Source: Clostridia bacterium
Lineage (GTDB): Bacteria; Bacillota; Clostridia; Oscillospirales; Acutalibacteraceae
Assembly (NCBI GenBank): GCA_900769535.1
Contig: CAAGHB010000032.1
Span: forward strand, 1-25,949
Direction: 5' to 3'
DNA: 25,949 bases
Part shown: positions 1 to 8,652 of the stretch, piece by piece
Layout: each line of letters starts with the position of its first letter
How positions within the stretch are numbered: position 1 is the first letter of the stretch
Translations under genes and position numbers: made by a program
The notes under the pieces: generated by a model
What the model was told of the DNA's origin: nothing
Seen by the model: only the letters and a program-made list of their open reading frames with translations
Databases searched by the model: none

Positions 1-535
1 GGACGGACTTCTTTATTCCGACGACTACCGCTGTTACGAAAGGGCGTTTTCGCTTTTGACCCAGGTTGTCGGACGCTCCGGTCGCGGAAATGAAAAGGGA
101 ACTGCCCTAGTTCAGACGGTAACTCCCGATAATTCTGTTATCAATTTAGCCGCGCTCCAGGATTATGAAAAATTCTATGAGCAGGAGATTTTGACTCGTA
201 AAATTATGATTTATCCGCCTTACTGCGAGCTTTGTGTAGTCGGCTTTGTCGGCGAGGATAAGGATAAGGTAAAAGCGTCGGCATATTCATTTTTTGAAAA
301 GATAAAAACACTTAATGAATACAAATACCCATCGGTAAAAATGATAATTCTTGGTCCGTCTGCGGCATCAATTCCGCGCGTGAACGGAAAATATCGTTAC
401 CGAATAATTATTAAAACAAAGAATACTGCTGATTTCAGAAGGGTAATTTCTACCGCACTGATTGAATTCGGTAAGGACAGACGTAACGCAAAGGTAACCG
501 TGTACGCGGATATGAATCCCGACAGTATTATGTAA
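1..535 (+). CDS. priA: Primosomal protein N' (replication restart helicase PriA), C-terminal part
   Basis: This is the 3' end of a gene whose start lies before the window; the frame is already open at base 2. PriA is a superfamily 2 DNA helicase that recognises stalled forks and reloads the replisome. The visible ~178 residues begin with D-Y-R-x-x-E-R-A-F and TQVVGRSGRG, which is helicase motif VI (arginine finger, Q-x-x-G-R-x-G-R) as found in PriA. The C-terminal domain follows, with the typical IYPPY and KYRYRIIIK segments and the VYADMNP-like ending (family: I-D-I-N-P). The zinc-binding and winged-helix parts lie outside the window. The neighbour order priA-def-fmt is standard in Firmicutes. 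The stop is 21 bases before def, so the genes are probably co-transcribed. Confidence 0.96.
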   Translation, partial: DGLLYSDDYRCYERAFSLLTQVVGRSGRGNEKGTALVQTVTPDNSVINLAALQDYEKFYEQEILTRKIMIYPPYCELCVVGFVGEDKDKVKASAYSFFEKIKTLNEYKYPSVKMIILGPSAASIPRVNGKYRYRIIIKTKNTADFRRVISTALIEFGKDRRNAKVTVYADMNPDSIM

Positions 536-556
536 ACTAATTTGAGGTGAATTTTT

Positions 557-1012
557 GTGGCAATAAGAAATATTGTAAAAATGGGCGACCCGATGCTTAA
601 CAAGGTTAGTCGTCCTGTCGAAAAATTTGATGAAAAGCTCCATATCCTGCTTGACGATATGGCTGAAACAATGCGACTCGCCGACGGATGCGGACTTGCC
701 GCCGTTCAGGTTGGCGTTTTGCGCCGCATTTGTATAGTTGATGCAGGTGACGGACTTGTTGAGCTTATCAATCCTAAAATTATCGGTCAGTCGGGAAAGC
801 AGGAGGAATGCGAAGGTTGCCTTTCCTGCCCGAATAACTGGGGAATTACAAGCCGACCGATGTCGGTAATTGTCGAGGCGTATGACCGCAATGGAAACAA
901 ATTCCGTATAAAAGGTGAGGGACTGAAAGCCCGAGCTTTTTGCCACGAAATCGACCATCTCGATGGCATATTATTTACAACAAAGGTAATACGTCCCTAC
1001 GTGGAGGAATGA
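557..1012 (+). CDS. def: Peptide deformylase
   Basis: This enzyme removes the N-formyl group from nascent proteins in the cytoplasm, using a metal (usually iron). The 151-residue protein has all three family motifs: motif I GCGLAAVQ (about 44-51), motif II EGCLS (about 86-90, Cys88 a metal ligand) and motif III HEIDH (130-134, two His ligands and the catalytic Glu). The length fits a short type 1 or clostridial enzyme. The start is GTG at 557, chosen because GAGGTGA lies at 544-550 and the protein then begins MAIRNIVKMGDP, as expected. The stop is one base before the fmt ATG. Together with fmt it forms the formylation/deformylation cycle of translation initiation. Confidence 0.97.
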   Translation: MAIRNIVKMGDPMLNKVSRPVEKFDEKLHILLDDMAETMRLADGCGLAAVQVGVLRRICIVDAGDGLVELINPKIIGQSGKQEECEGCLSCPNNWGITSRPMSVIVEAYDRNGNKFRIKGEGLKARAFCHEIDHLDGILFTTKVIRPYVEE

Positions 1013-1013
1013 A

Positions 1014-1943
1014 ATGAAACTTGTATTTATGGGAACGCCCGATTTTGCCGTTCCTTGTTTGAAAGCGCTTATTGATGCAGGACACGAAATTGTCGGCGTA
1101 TTCACTCAGCCGGATAAACCGGTCGGCAGGAAGCAGGTTTTAACACCGCCGCCCGTTAAGCAAACAGCTATTGAAAACGGGCTTACGGTATATCAACCGA
1201 ATTCGGTTCGTACCGACGAGGCGATTTCGCTTATGAGGGATTTAGCACCTGATTGCGTGGTTGTCGTCGCGTATGGAAAGATTATTCCTGCTGAAATGCT
1301 TAAAACAGCGCCGCTTGGTTTTGTAAACGTTCACGGTTCACTTTTGCCGAAATATCGTGGCGCTGCTCCTATTCAATGGGCGGTAATCGATGGCGAAGAG
1401 GTAACTGGAATTACAACGATGCAAATGGACGAGGGACTTGATACCGGCGATATGCTCGAACAGGTTTCGACCAAAATAGGCGAAAACGAAACGGCAGGAG
1501 AGCTTTTTGACCGCCTTTCAGTAATGGGCGCCGAGCTTATCGTTTCAACACTCAAAAAGTTGGAAGATGGAAGCATCACACCCGTCAAACAGGACGATTC
1601 ACAGTCAAATTATGCAAAAATCATTTCAAAAGAAATGGCAAAAATTGATTTTAGTAAATCCGCTGACGAAATTTTCAATTTAATCAGAGGGTTTAATCCG
1701 TGGCCGGTGGCTTATACTATAATTGACTCAAAGCGACTGAAAGTTTTTGCTGCTGAAAAAATCGGCAAAATAAATGGAAAACCCGGTGAAGTTGTATCGG
1801 TTGACGGCGGACTTTCGGTTTGCTTTGGCGACGGAAATGGTCTTAAATTTACCGATGTTCAGCTCGAAGGATCAAAGAGAATGAACGCATCCGATTTATT
1901 AAAGGGCAGAGCTGTTAAAATCGGTACTGTTATTGGAGAATAA
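1014..1943 (+). CDS. fmt: Methionyl-tRNA formyltransferase
   Basis: This enzyme transfers the formyl group from 10-formyl-tetrahydrofolate to initiator Met-tRNA. The 309-residue length is normal for Fmt. The N-terminal transformylase fold begins MKLVFMGTPDFAVP. The catalytic stretch VNVHGSLLPKYRGAAPI (about 104-120) contains the conserved Asn105 and His107, and the conserved Asp is in GLDTGD (Asp143). The C-terminal tRNA-binding domain (about 205-305) contains FNPWPVAYT. A GGAGGAA ribosome site lies inside the end of def, one base separates the two genes, and translation is probably coupled. Next comes the zinc peptidase gene, 2 bases after the stop. Confidence 0.97.
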   Translation: MKLVFMGTPDFAVPCLKALIDAGHEIVGVFTQPDKPVGRKQVLTPPPVKQTAIENGLTVYQPNSVRTDEAISLMRDLAPDCVVVVAYGKIIPAEMLKTAPLGFVNVHGSLLPKYRGAAPIQWAVIDGEEVTGITTMQMDEGLDTGDMLEQVSTKIGENETAGELFDRLSVMGAELIVSTLKKLEDGSITPVKQDDSQSNYAKIISKEMAKIDFSKSADEIFNLIRGFNPWPVAYTIIDSKRLKVFAAEKIGKINGKPGEVVSVDGGLSVCFGDGNGLKFTDVQLEGSKRMNASDLLKGRAVKIGTVIGE

Positions 1944-1945
1944 TT

Positions 1946-2632
1946 ATGTTTTATTACTCGTATTCCTATTTGTTTTATATGTTACCAGGTTTATTGCTGA
2001 TGCTTTACGCACAGTTTAAGGTAAAGCATTCGTTTTCAAAGTACAGCAAGGTAACGAACAGCCGCGGACTTACAGGCGCTGATGCTGCGAGAGAGGTGCT
2101 TCGTCAAAATGGTGTTGACGGAGTACGAATTGAGCACGTTTCGGGTAATCTCAGTGACCATTATGACCCGCGAACAAACGTAATCCGTTTATCTGATGAC
2201 GTGTATAATTCAACCTCGGTTGCCGCTGTCGGAGTTGCCGCTCATGAGGCAGGTCACGCCGTTCAATATGCAAAAAGTTACGGCCCGATAAAGCTTCGAG
2301 CCGCAATAATTCCTGTATGTAATATCGGTTCACAGCTTGGTATACCTCTTGCTTTAATCGGTGCAATAATTGGTATTATGGGCCTTGTGTATGTGGGAAT
2401 AGCGCTGTTTAGCTTGGCGCTTGTATTTCAGCTGGTTACACTTCCCGTTGAGTTTAACGCATCAAGACGAGCCATAAATGCAATAAATTCGACCGCAATA
2501 TTAACAAAGGAAGAAGCGTCGGGAGCAAAGGCGGTTTTATCCGCGGCAGCAATGACCTATGTCGCCGCCATGATTCAGACCTTGCTTACACTGCTTTACT
2601 ATTTATCACGATTTACCGGTCGTCGTGACTGA
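1946..2632 (+). CDS. Membrane zinc metallopeptidase, YugP/Zn_peptidase_2 family
   Basis: The 228-residue protein has an HEAGH zinc-protease motif at about 100-104, preceded by VGVAA. A probable third metal ligand is Glu169 in the segment PVEFNASRRA after the hydrophobic stretch; an E-x-N-A-S arrangement also occurs in M48-type proteases. Hydrophobic segments are seen near the N-terminus (about 3-22), at 120-165 (probably two helices) and at 196-218, so it is an inner-membrane protein with its active site near the membrane. This matches the YugP family (Pfam Zn_peptidase_2), whose substrate is unknown to me. It is inserted between fmt and rsmB, as in many Clostridia; B. subtilis lacks it at this place. 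A role in membrane-protein turnover is only a guess. Confidence 0.9.
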   Translation: MFYYSYSYLFYMLPGLLLMLYAQFKVKHSFSKYSKVTNSRGLTGADAAREVLRQNGVDGVRIEHVSGNLSDHYDPRTNVIRLSDDVYNSTSVAAVGVAAHEAGHAVQYAKSYGPIKLRAAIIPVCNIGSQLGIPLALIGAIIGIMGLVYVGIALFSLALVFQLVTLPVEFNASRRAINAINSTAILTKEEASGAKAVLSAAAMTYVAAMIQTLLTLLYYLSRFTGRRD

Positions 2633-2647
2633 AAGGAATAATTCAAT

Positions 2648-3928
2648 ATGGCTAATCCGCGTAAATCGGCCGTAAAAGCGCTCATAAAGGTTGAGGCAGA
2701 CGGCGGATTTTCAAATTTAGTTATAGATAATGTGATAAAGCAGGACGGAATAGAAGGCGCCGATTCGGCTCTTGCTACCGCCCTGTTTTACGGCGTTCTT
2801 GATAGAAAAATTACAATTGATTACATATTATCAAAGTATTCAAAACAGCCGATAAAAAAGCTACCGTACTATGTTGCGGCAGCTTTAAGAATCGGCGTTT
2901 TTCAACTTTTATATATGGATAGAGTACCGCCGTTTGCGGCAATAAACGAGTCGGTGAATTTGGTAAAAAGGTCGAAAAATTCAAATTCATCCGGTTATGT
3001 GAACGCGGTGCTTCGAAACGTTGACAGGGAAAAGAACAACATTTTGCCGGATGACGATTCGGTTAAATCAATTGGTATTCGCTATTCATTTCCCGAGTGG
3101 ATTGTTGCTCGGTTTGTTAATCAGTTCGACACCGAAAAAACCAAAGAAATTTTTACCGAAATGCTTAAAAAATCCGACGTATATCTGCGTGTGAATAATA
3201 CTAAAATCAGCATAGATGACCTTATTGAAAAACTTCACGATGAAGGTGTCGAAACCGAAAAAACCGATATTGAAAATGGTCTTAAAGTAATTTCGCAGTC
3301 GGGCGCTGTTGACGTGCTTTCGTCATATAAGAACGGTTATTTTCACGTTCAGGATTTGTCGAGCCAGCTTTGTGCCGCGTCACTTGATTTAAGCGAAAAT
3401 ATGCGTGTGCTTGATATTTGTGCGGCTCCGGGAGGAAAGAGCTTTACGGCGGCTGAAATTATGAACGGTACGGGTGAGGTTGTTGCTTGTGACCTTTATG
3501 AACATAGAGTGAAACTGATTTCAAGCGGCGCAAAGCGACTTTCGCTTAATAATATAATGACGATTACTGCTGATGCTTCGGTTTACAATAGCGAGTTGGG
3601 TGAATTTGATCGCGTTTTATGCGATGCTCCTTGTTCGGGACTCGGTATAATGGGACGAAAGCCCGATATAAAATATAAAAACGAAGAAGAAATAAAAGAT
3701 TTGCCCGAAATTCAGTATAATATTCTTACAAATGCGGCAAAATATGTAAAGCCGAGTGGAAAAATTGTCTATTCAACCTGCACTGTTTTAAGGGAAGAAA
3801 ACGAGGACGTTTTTTGCCGTTTTCTTTCATCAAATCCGCATTTTAAGGAAATTAGTATAAAAACGATTTTACCGAGTGAAAAGGGAGGAGACGGCTTTTT
3901 TATTGCCGTCGCCGAAAGGATAGACTAA
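2648..3928 (+). CDS. rsmB: 16S rRNA (cytosine-967-C5)-methyltransferase
   Basis: RsmB methylates C967 of 16S rRNA with S-adenosylmethionine (AdoMet). The 426-residue protein has an N-terminal NusB-like RNA-binding domain (about 1-130; note RKSAVKALIKVEADGGFSN). The AdoMet-binding motif CAAPGGKS follows at 258-265, then the motif IV catalytic-release cysteine in DAPCSGLG (Cys329) and the nucleophile in YSTCTV (Cys378). The order NusB, linker, Rossmann methyltransferase is diagnostic. GAAAGGAA lies upstream of the ATG at 2648. The stop codon abuts the rlmN ATG with no gap, so the two rRNA modification genes are translationally linked. Confidence 0.96.
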   Translation: MANPRKSAVKALIKVEADGGFSNLVIDNVIKQDGIEGADSALATALFYGVLDRKITIDYILSKYSKQPIKKLPYYVAAALRIGVFQLLYMDRVPPFAAINESVNLVKRSKNSNSSGYVNAVLRNVDREKNNILPDDDSVKSIGIRYSFPEWIVARFVNQFDTEKTKEIFTEMLKKSDVYLRVNNTKISIDDLIEKLHDEGVETEKTDIENGLKVISQSGAVDVLSSYKNGYFHVQDLSSQLCAASLDLSENMRVLDICAAPGGKSFTAAEIMNGTGEVVACDLYEHRVKLISSGAKRLSLNNIMTITADASVYNSELGEFDRVLCDAPCSGLGIMGRKPDIKYKNEEEIKDLPEIQYNILTNAAKYVKPSGKIVYSTCTVLREENEDVFCRFLSSNPHFKEISIKTILPSEKGGDGFFIAVAERID

Positions 3929-4969
3929 ATGGTTAAAAAGGATATAAAATCAATGACCATGGCCGAAATCGAGGCCGAAATGAAGGCGCTTGGCCAACCT
4001 AAATTCAGAGCATCGCAAATATTCGATTGGCTTCAAAAACGATGTGTTACAACCTTTGATGAAATGACAAACTTGTCAAAGGAATTGCGCTCGTTGCTTG
4101 ATGACGGATACTATATCGCAAATTGCGAAATCGAGGACAGGTTTGACTCAAAACTCGACGAAACGGTAAAGTATTTGTTTCGGCTCAATGACGGCGAATG
4201 TATCGAAAGCGTATTAATGAAATATGAACATGGCTGGTCGATTTGCATATCGTCGCAGGTGGGTTGCCGAATGGGTTGTAAATTCTGTGCTTCTACAATC
4301 GGCGGACTCGTCCGTTCACTCACCGCCTCCGAAATGCTGTCGCAAATTATGGCGGCGCAAAAGGATAGAGGTGTCAGAATCTCCAATATAGTTATGATGG
4401 GAATAGGAGAGCCCTTTGACAATTTTGACAATGTAGTACGATTTTTAACGCTTGTCGGCGATGAAAAGGGGCTCAATATCGGAATGCGCCACATTTCGCT
4501 TTCTACTTGCGGAAGGGTCGACGGCATACGTCGGTTTATGGAACTGGATAGCCAGATAACCCTTTCGGTGTCACTCCATGCGCCCAACGACAGAATTAGA
4601 AATTCTATGATGCCGATAAACAAAAAGTGGAAGGTGGCCGAGCTTATTTCAGCGTGTAGGGATTATTTCGACCGAACGGGAAGGCGAATTTCTTTTGAAT
4701 ACGCCCTCATAAAAGGTGTAAACGATAGCAGAGAATGCGCTGACGAGCTGATTAGGTTATTAAAGGGGCTCATTTGTCATATAAATCTGATACCGGTTAA
4801 CAAGGTTAAGGAGAATAATTACGAAAAAAGCGACAGGGTTCGTGAATTCTGTAATTATCTTAATCAAAACGGAATGAATGCAACCATAAGAAGAACGCTT
4901 GGTTCAGATATTTCGGCATCGTGCGGCCAGCTTCGACAAAAACATACTCAAAATGAAACAAAACTGTAA
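3929..4969 (+). CDS. rlmN: Dual-specificity RNA methyltransferase, radical SAM (23S A2503 / tRNA A37)
   Basis: RlmN makes 2-methyladenosine at A2503 of 23S rRNA, and in studied homologues also at A37 of some tRNAs. The 346-residue protein has the radical SAM cluster motif C-x3-C-x2-C in VGCRMGCKFCAS (Cys113, Cys117, Cys120). It also has the C-terminal methyl-carrier cysteine in SASCGQLR (Cys332), followed by a short tail; both cysteine sets are needed for the family's methyl-thiol mechanism. MMGIGEPFDN (about 156-165) and SLHAPND are further signatures. The gene directly abuts rsmB. The 67 bases to the phosphatase gene hold no hairpin or promoter that I can defend. Confidence 0.97.
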   Translation: MVKKDIKSMTMAEIEAEMKALGQPKFRASQIFDWLQKRCVTTFDEMTNLSKELRSLLDDGYYIANCEIEDRFDSKLDETVKYLFRLNDGECIESVLMKYEHGWSICISSQVGCRMGCKFCASTIGGLVRSLTASEMLSQIMAAQKDRGVRISNIVMMGIGEPFDNFDNVVRFLTLVGDEKGLNIGMRHISLSTCGRVDGIRRFMELDSQITLSVSLHAPNDRIRNSMMPINKKWKVAELISACRDYFDRTGRRISFEYALIKGVNDSRECADELIRLLKGLICHINLIPVNKVKENNYEKSDRVREFCNYLNQNGMNATIRRTLGSDISASCGQLRQKHTQNETKL

Positions 4970-5036
4970 CTTTAAATGGTAATAACTATATGGTAAAATT
5001 GGGTAATAAACGCAAAGTAAAGGGAGTGAGATAGGT

Positions 5037-5771
5037 ATGATTATATCGGGTTCGAGTAATATCGGACGTGTAAGAAGCTCTAATCAGGATTCGTTTATAA
5101 CGGGAAAAATATCCGATTCGGTTGGCTATGCTGTTGTATGCGACGGAATGGGAGGAGCAAACGGCGGAAATATTGCAAGTGAAATTGCAACAAATATCAT
5201 AAGTGAGCATATAAAATCGGCCTATCGCGACAATATGGGCTCCAATTCAATGCGTTATCTTTTAATGTCGGCCGTTATTGCCGCTAATACCGAAATTTAC
5301 GACAGAGCGCAGGGTGATGACGACCTTTCGGGAATGGGAACAACAGTTGTTGCGGTCATAATCGTTGATAATCTTGCTCATATAGTTCACGTTGGTGATT
5401 CAAGAGCGTATAGGGTCGGCCCTAATGATATCGAGCAACTTACACGTGACCATTCGGTTATTCAGTCAATGATTGAAAACGGCGAAATCACCGAACAGGA
5501 AGCAAAAAAACACCCCAACCGAAACGTTATTACACGGGCACTCGGCGTTAGGGAAAAGGTGGATATCGACTATAACGAAATAATGCTTTCTGATGACGAC
5601 ATATTACTGATTTGTACCGACGGACTTACAAATTTCGTCGAGGATAAAAAGATAGCAAAAATAATTAAAAAGAACAAAATCAGTGAATATCCCGATGTAC
5701 TTATTGATACTGCGAATAATAACGGCGGCGGAGACAACATCACCGTAGTTACAGTCGCAGTAAAGGAATAA
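5037..5771 (+). CDS. prpC: PP2C-family Ser/Thr phosphatase partner of PASTA kinase
   Basis: This metal-dependent (Mn/Mg) protein phosphatase reverses PASTA-kinase phosphorylation in the cytoplasm. The 244-residue length matches PrpC/Stp. Metal-binding and core motifs are all present: R-x-x-N-Q-D (Asp18), CDGMGGANGG (Asp36), HVGDSRAYR (about 118-126), CTDGLTNF (Asp195) and GGDNITVV (Asp233). The start ATG at 5037 has GGGAGTGAG upstream. It is 11 bases before the kinase gene, which has its own AGGAGG site. The phosphatase-kinase pairing is the usual one in Firmicutes and supports a role in cell-wall, spore or growth-state signalling. Confidence 0.96.
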   Translation: MIISGSSNIGRVRSSNQDSFITGKISDSVGYAVVCDGMGGANGGNIASEIATNIISEHIKSAYRDNMGSNSMRYLLMSAVIAANTEIYDRAQGDDDLSGMGTTVVAVIIVDNLAHIVHVGDSRAYRVGPNDIEQLTRDHSVIQSMIENGEITEQEAKKHPNRNVITRALGVREKVDIDYNEIMLSDDDILLICTDGLTNFVEDKKIAKIIKKNKISEYPDVLIDTANNNGGGDNITVVTVAVKE

Positions 5772-5782
5772 GGAGGGTTATT

Positions 5783-7783
5783 ATGGATAGATTTTTAGGA
5801 AAGCGCCTCGATGGCCGGTACGAGATTCATGAGGTTATCGGCGTCGGCGGTATGGCCGTTGTATATAAGGCATACGATGTTCAGGAAAATAAAATCGTAG
5901 CTGTAAAAATATTAAAGGAAGAATTCGGCTCAAACAGCGAATTTTTACGCCGTTTTCAGAATGAATCAAAGGTCATTTCCGTACTCTCTCATCCCAATAT
6001 TGTAAAGGTTTTTGACGTAAGCTTCGGGGATAATTTCCAGTATATTGTTATGGAATATATTGACGGAATTACTTTGAAGGAATATATAGAACGAAAGCAG
6101 AGTGTGCCCTGGAAGGATGCGCTCTATTTTGCGGTTCAGATTTTACGCGCTTTACAGCATTCTCACGATAAAGGTGTGGTTCACCGTGATATAAAACCGC
6201 AGAATATAATGCTCTTACGCGACGGAACAATAAAGGTTACCGATTTCGGTATTGCGCGTTTTTCGCGAAGCGAAGAAAGAACTATTACCGATAAGGCGAT
6301 TGGCTCGGTGCATTATATCAGTCCCGAGCAGGCAAAGGGCGGCCCCATTGATGAAAAGGCGGATTTGTATTCAGTAGGCGTACTGATGTATGAAATGCTG
6401 ACCGGAAAGCTTCCGTTTGACGGAGACAATGCTGTTTCGGTCGCTATAATGCAGCTTCAGGACGAGCCCACACATCCTCGCGAAATCGACAGCTCCATTC
6501 CCCTCGGAATAGAGCAGATTACCATGCGCGCTATGCGAAAAAATCCCGAACACCGTTACCACTCGGATGCAGAGATGCTTCGCGATTTAGAAGAGTTTAA
6601 ACGCAATCCGGAGGTAGATTTCGGCTATGAAGAAGCGTGTGTAGATGTCGATGATTACGATTCGTTAAGCGCTCCTGATAATTATGATAATGACATAACA
6701 ATCCCTGCTGATACCGATGATGAATATTATGATGACGGCTATTACGAAGAAAATGAGGAAAAGAAAAAAAGCCCCATTTTACCTATTCTCGCAGGGGTTG
6801 CATCGGCAATAATCATTGTTTTTGCTTGCTTTGCTGCTTGGCTTGCGTTTAATAAAGAAGAAGCCGCTGAATTCTACTGTCCTAATTTGGTCGGTATGAA
6901 TATCGACGATGCAAAGTTAAGGTACCCCGATATAATCATTGAAGAGAGAGATAGAGGATATTCAGACGAGTATGATTATAATGTTATCATTGATCAGAAC
7001 ATTAAGGTAGGAAAGTCGATAATAGAAGGTACAACAGTTTATGTTACAATCAGTAACGGTAAAAACAAGGTCGAAGTACCCGATGTATATGACCTCTATT
7101 ATGAGGAGGCAAAGAAAAAGATTGAAACAAGCGGCCTTGTAGCCGTGATAAAGGAAAAGAATGACGAAACTGTGGAGCAAAATCATGTAATTTCGACATC
7201 TCCGCAAAAGGGGACCCCTGTTGATAAGGGTTCCGAGGTTATTCTTTACGTCAGTCTAGGAAAAGAGATAAAGTACAAGGTTGTAAAGGACGTTACGGGA
7301 CTGTCTGTTGAGGATGCAAAAACGTTACTTGAAGGATTTGTAGTAACCGTAAAGGAAAAGGATTCCGAGTTATACGAGGGTAAGGTGGTTTCTCAGTCCG
7401 TGCCCGAGGGAACAAGCTACGGAGTAGGTCAGGAAATAATAATATATGTCAGTACGGGAAAGGCCCCGGTCGAGTACGATTTCGAGGTTTCGGTTACGAA
7501 ACCTACCGATTTCAGTACCGATACATATTCATTTCTCGTTTTATGCGGCGGAGACCTTCAAGCTCTTGAAAGCAACCCCTCCACAGTAAAGGATAAAACC
7601 GAAATCGTAAAAAAAGATATAAGCGAATATACCTTTAAATTCTCCACCGATAAGGCGGAGGAAGAGGTTTATGTTTACGTTGTTGTCGGAAGCAAAAAGG
7701 CGCTTTACCAAACCTTTATAATTACCGAAGGAAAGGTGTCGGAGCCGCGTAATTACGATGGCTGGGCTGATGGTTTAGTATGA
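5783..7783 (+). CDS. prkC: Membrane Ser/Thr protein kinase with three PASTA repeats (PrkC/PknB type)
   Basis: The 666-residue sensor kinase probably reads peptidoglycan fragments or lipid II outside the cell and phosphorylates targets inside. The kinase domain is at about 12-275, with glycine loop GVGGMAVV (20-27), ATP lysine in VAVK (Lys42), catalytic VVHRDIKPQN (Asp136), DFG (154-156) and SPEQAKG. A very acidic juxtamembrane linker rich in Asp, Glu and Tyr follows (about 283-329), then one membrane helix (about 331-356). Three PASTA repeats lie at about 364-427, 428-494 and 495-560, with repeat ends such as VTISNG, LYVSLG and IYVSTG. A further ~105-residue beta-rich extension (561-666) resembles no PASTA unit. 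The gene overlaps rsgA by 4 bases (ATGA). Confidence 0.97.
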   Translation: MDRFLGKRLDGRYEIHEVIGVGGMAVVYKAYDVQENKIVAVKILKEEFGSNSEFLRRFQNESKVISVLSHPNIVKVFDVSFGDNFQYIVMEYIDGITLKEYIERKQSVPWKDALYFAVQILRALQHSHDKGVVHRDIKPQNIMLLRDGTIKVTDFGIARFSRSEERTITDKAIGSVHYISPEQAKGGPIDEKADLYSVGVLMYEMLTGKLPFDGDNAVSVAIMQLQDEPTHPREIDSSIPLGIEQITMRAMRKNPEHRYHSDAEMLRDLEEFKRNPEVDFGYEEACVDVDDYDSLSAPDNYDNDITIPADTDDEYYDDGYYEENEEKKKSPILPILAGVASAIIIVFACFAAWLAFNKEEAAEFYCPNLVGMNIDDAKLRYPDIIIEERDRGYSDEYDYNVIIDQNIKVGKSIIEGTTVYVTISNGKNKVEVPDVYDLYYEEAKKKIETSGLVAVIKEKNDETVEQNHVISTSPQKGTPVDKGSEVILYVSLGKEIKYKVVKDVTGLSVEDAKTLLEGFVVTVKEKDSELYEGKVVSQSVPEGTSYGVGQEIIIYVSTGKAPVEYDFEVSVTKPTDFSTDTYSFLVLCGGDLQALESNPSTVKDKTEIVKKDISEYTFKFSTDKAEEEVYVYVVVGSKKALYQTFIITEGKVSEPRNYDGWADGLV

Positions 7784-8652
7784 CGGGAATAATTGTAAAA
7801 GCGTTATCCGGCTTCTATTATGTAAAAACCGATGATGACAGGATTATTCAGTGTCGCGCAAGGGGAAAATTCAGAAAAAATGACGAACATCCGCTTGTCG
7901 GAGATTTTGCTGAAATAAGTCTTACGGGCGATGACGGAATAGTAGACAGAATTATAAACAGAAAGAACAGCTTAATAAGACCGCCTGTTGCTAATATCGA
8001 CCGACTTTATATCGTATCGGCGTATACCTTGCCTTCGCCCGATTTTGCTATTATCGACCGTCTTACAGTAATTGCCGAAATGAACGGTATTGAGCCGATA
8101 ATTGTGTTTAATAAGAGTGATCTTGGCGATTTTGAGCCATACGCTTCGGTGTATAAAAGGGCCGGATTCCGAACCTTCATTGTCTCCTGCGAAACAGGGG
8201 AAAATATGGATTTGTTAAAAAATGACCTTAATGACGGAATATCCGTTTTTACGGGTAATTCGGGTGTAGGAAAGTCGAGCATCCTGAATACTATACTTGA
8301 CGGAGTAAAGATCGAAACGGGTGAGGTTAGCGAACGTCTCGGCCGAGGAAGACACACAACGCGTCATGTTGAACTGTATAAAACCTTAAACGGCGGATAC
8401 GTTGCCGATACCCCCGGCTTTTCGTCTATCGAGAATAAGCCGATTTTAAAGGATGAATTACAGCTCTATTTCAGCGACTTTACCGAATTTCGCGATAGCT
8501 GCCGATTTGTCGGCTGTTCTCATACCTGCGAAAAGGGATGCGATGTTTTAGATGCTGTCAGCAGCGGAAGGATTGAAAAAACGCGTCACGAAAGTTACGT
8601 TAAAATGTACGAAGAGGCAAAAATGATAAAAGAATGGGAACTAAAAAGATAA
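7780..8652 (+). CDS. rsgA: Ribosome small subunit-dependent GTPase A
   Basis: RsgA checks and matures the 30S subunit late in assembly. The 290-residue protein shows the circularly permuted GTPase order: an OB-fold N-terminus (about 1-65), then G4 NKSD (111-114), G1 GNSGVGKS (159-166), the G2 region GRGRHTTRH and G3 DTPGF (210-214). The C-terminal zinc finger has the C-x4-C-x-H-x5-C pattern (Cys241, Cys246, His248, Cys254). The start overlaps the prkC stop as ATGA. The phosphatase/kinase/GTPase trio is conserved in Firmicutes, and the B. subtilis equivalent (CpgA) is a reported PrkC substrate. The next gene is thiN, without the rpe gene that stands between them in B. subtilis. Confidence 0.97.
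   Translation: MTGIIVKALSGFYYVKTDDDRIIQCRARGKFRKNDEHPLVGDFAEISLTGDDGIVDRIINRKNSLIRPPVANIDRLYIVSAYTLPSPDFAIIDRLTVIAEMNGIEPIIVFNKSDLGDFEPYASVYKRAGFRTFIVSCETGENMDLLKNDLNDGISVFTGNSGVGKSSILNTILDGVKIETGEVSERLGRGRHTTRHVELYKTLNGGYVADTPGFSSIENKPILKDELQLYFSDFTEFRDSCRFVGCSHTCEKGCDVLDAVSSGRIEKTRHESYVKMYEEAKMIKEWELKR

Noticed and set aside
368..958. Long open frame on the - strand (196 codons) over priA and def
   Set aside because: It is antisense to two well-supported genes, crosses their boundary, and the translation shows no recognisable motif or ribosome site.
4111..4623. Long - strand frame (170 codons) inside rlmN
   Set aside because: It lies opposite the radical SAM core of rlmN; serine- and isoleucine-rich composition is typical of an antisense shadow.
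4970..5036. Promoter or terminator between rlmN and prpC
   Set aside because: It is A/T-rich with GGTAATAA twice, but has no -35/-10 pair at good spacing and no hairpin with a T run.
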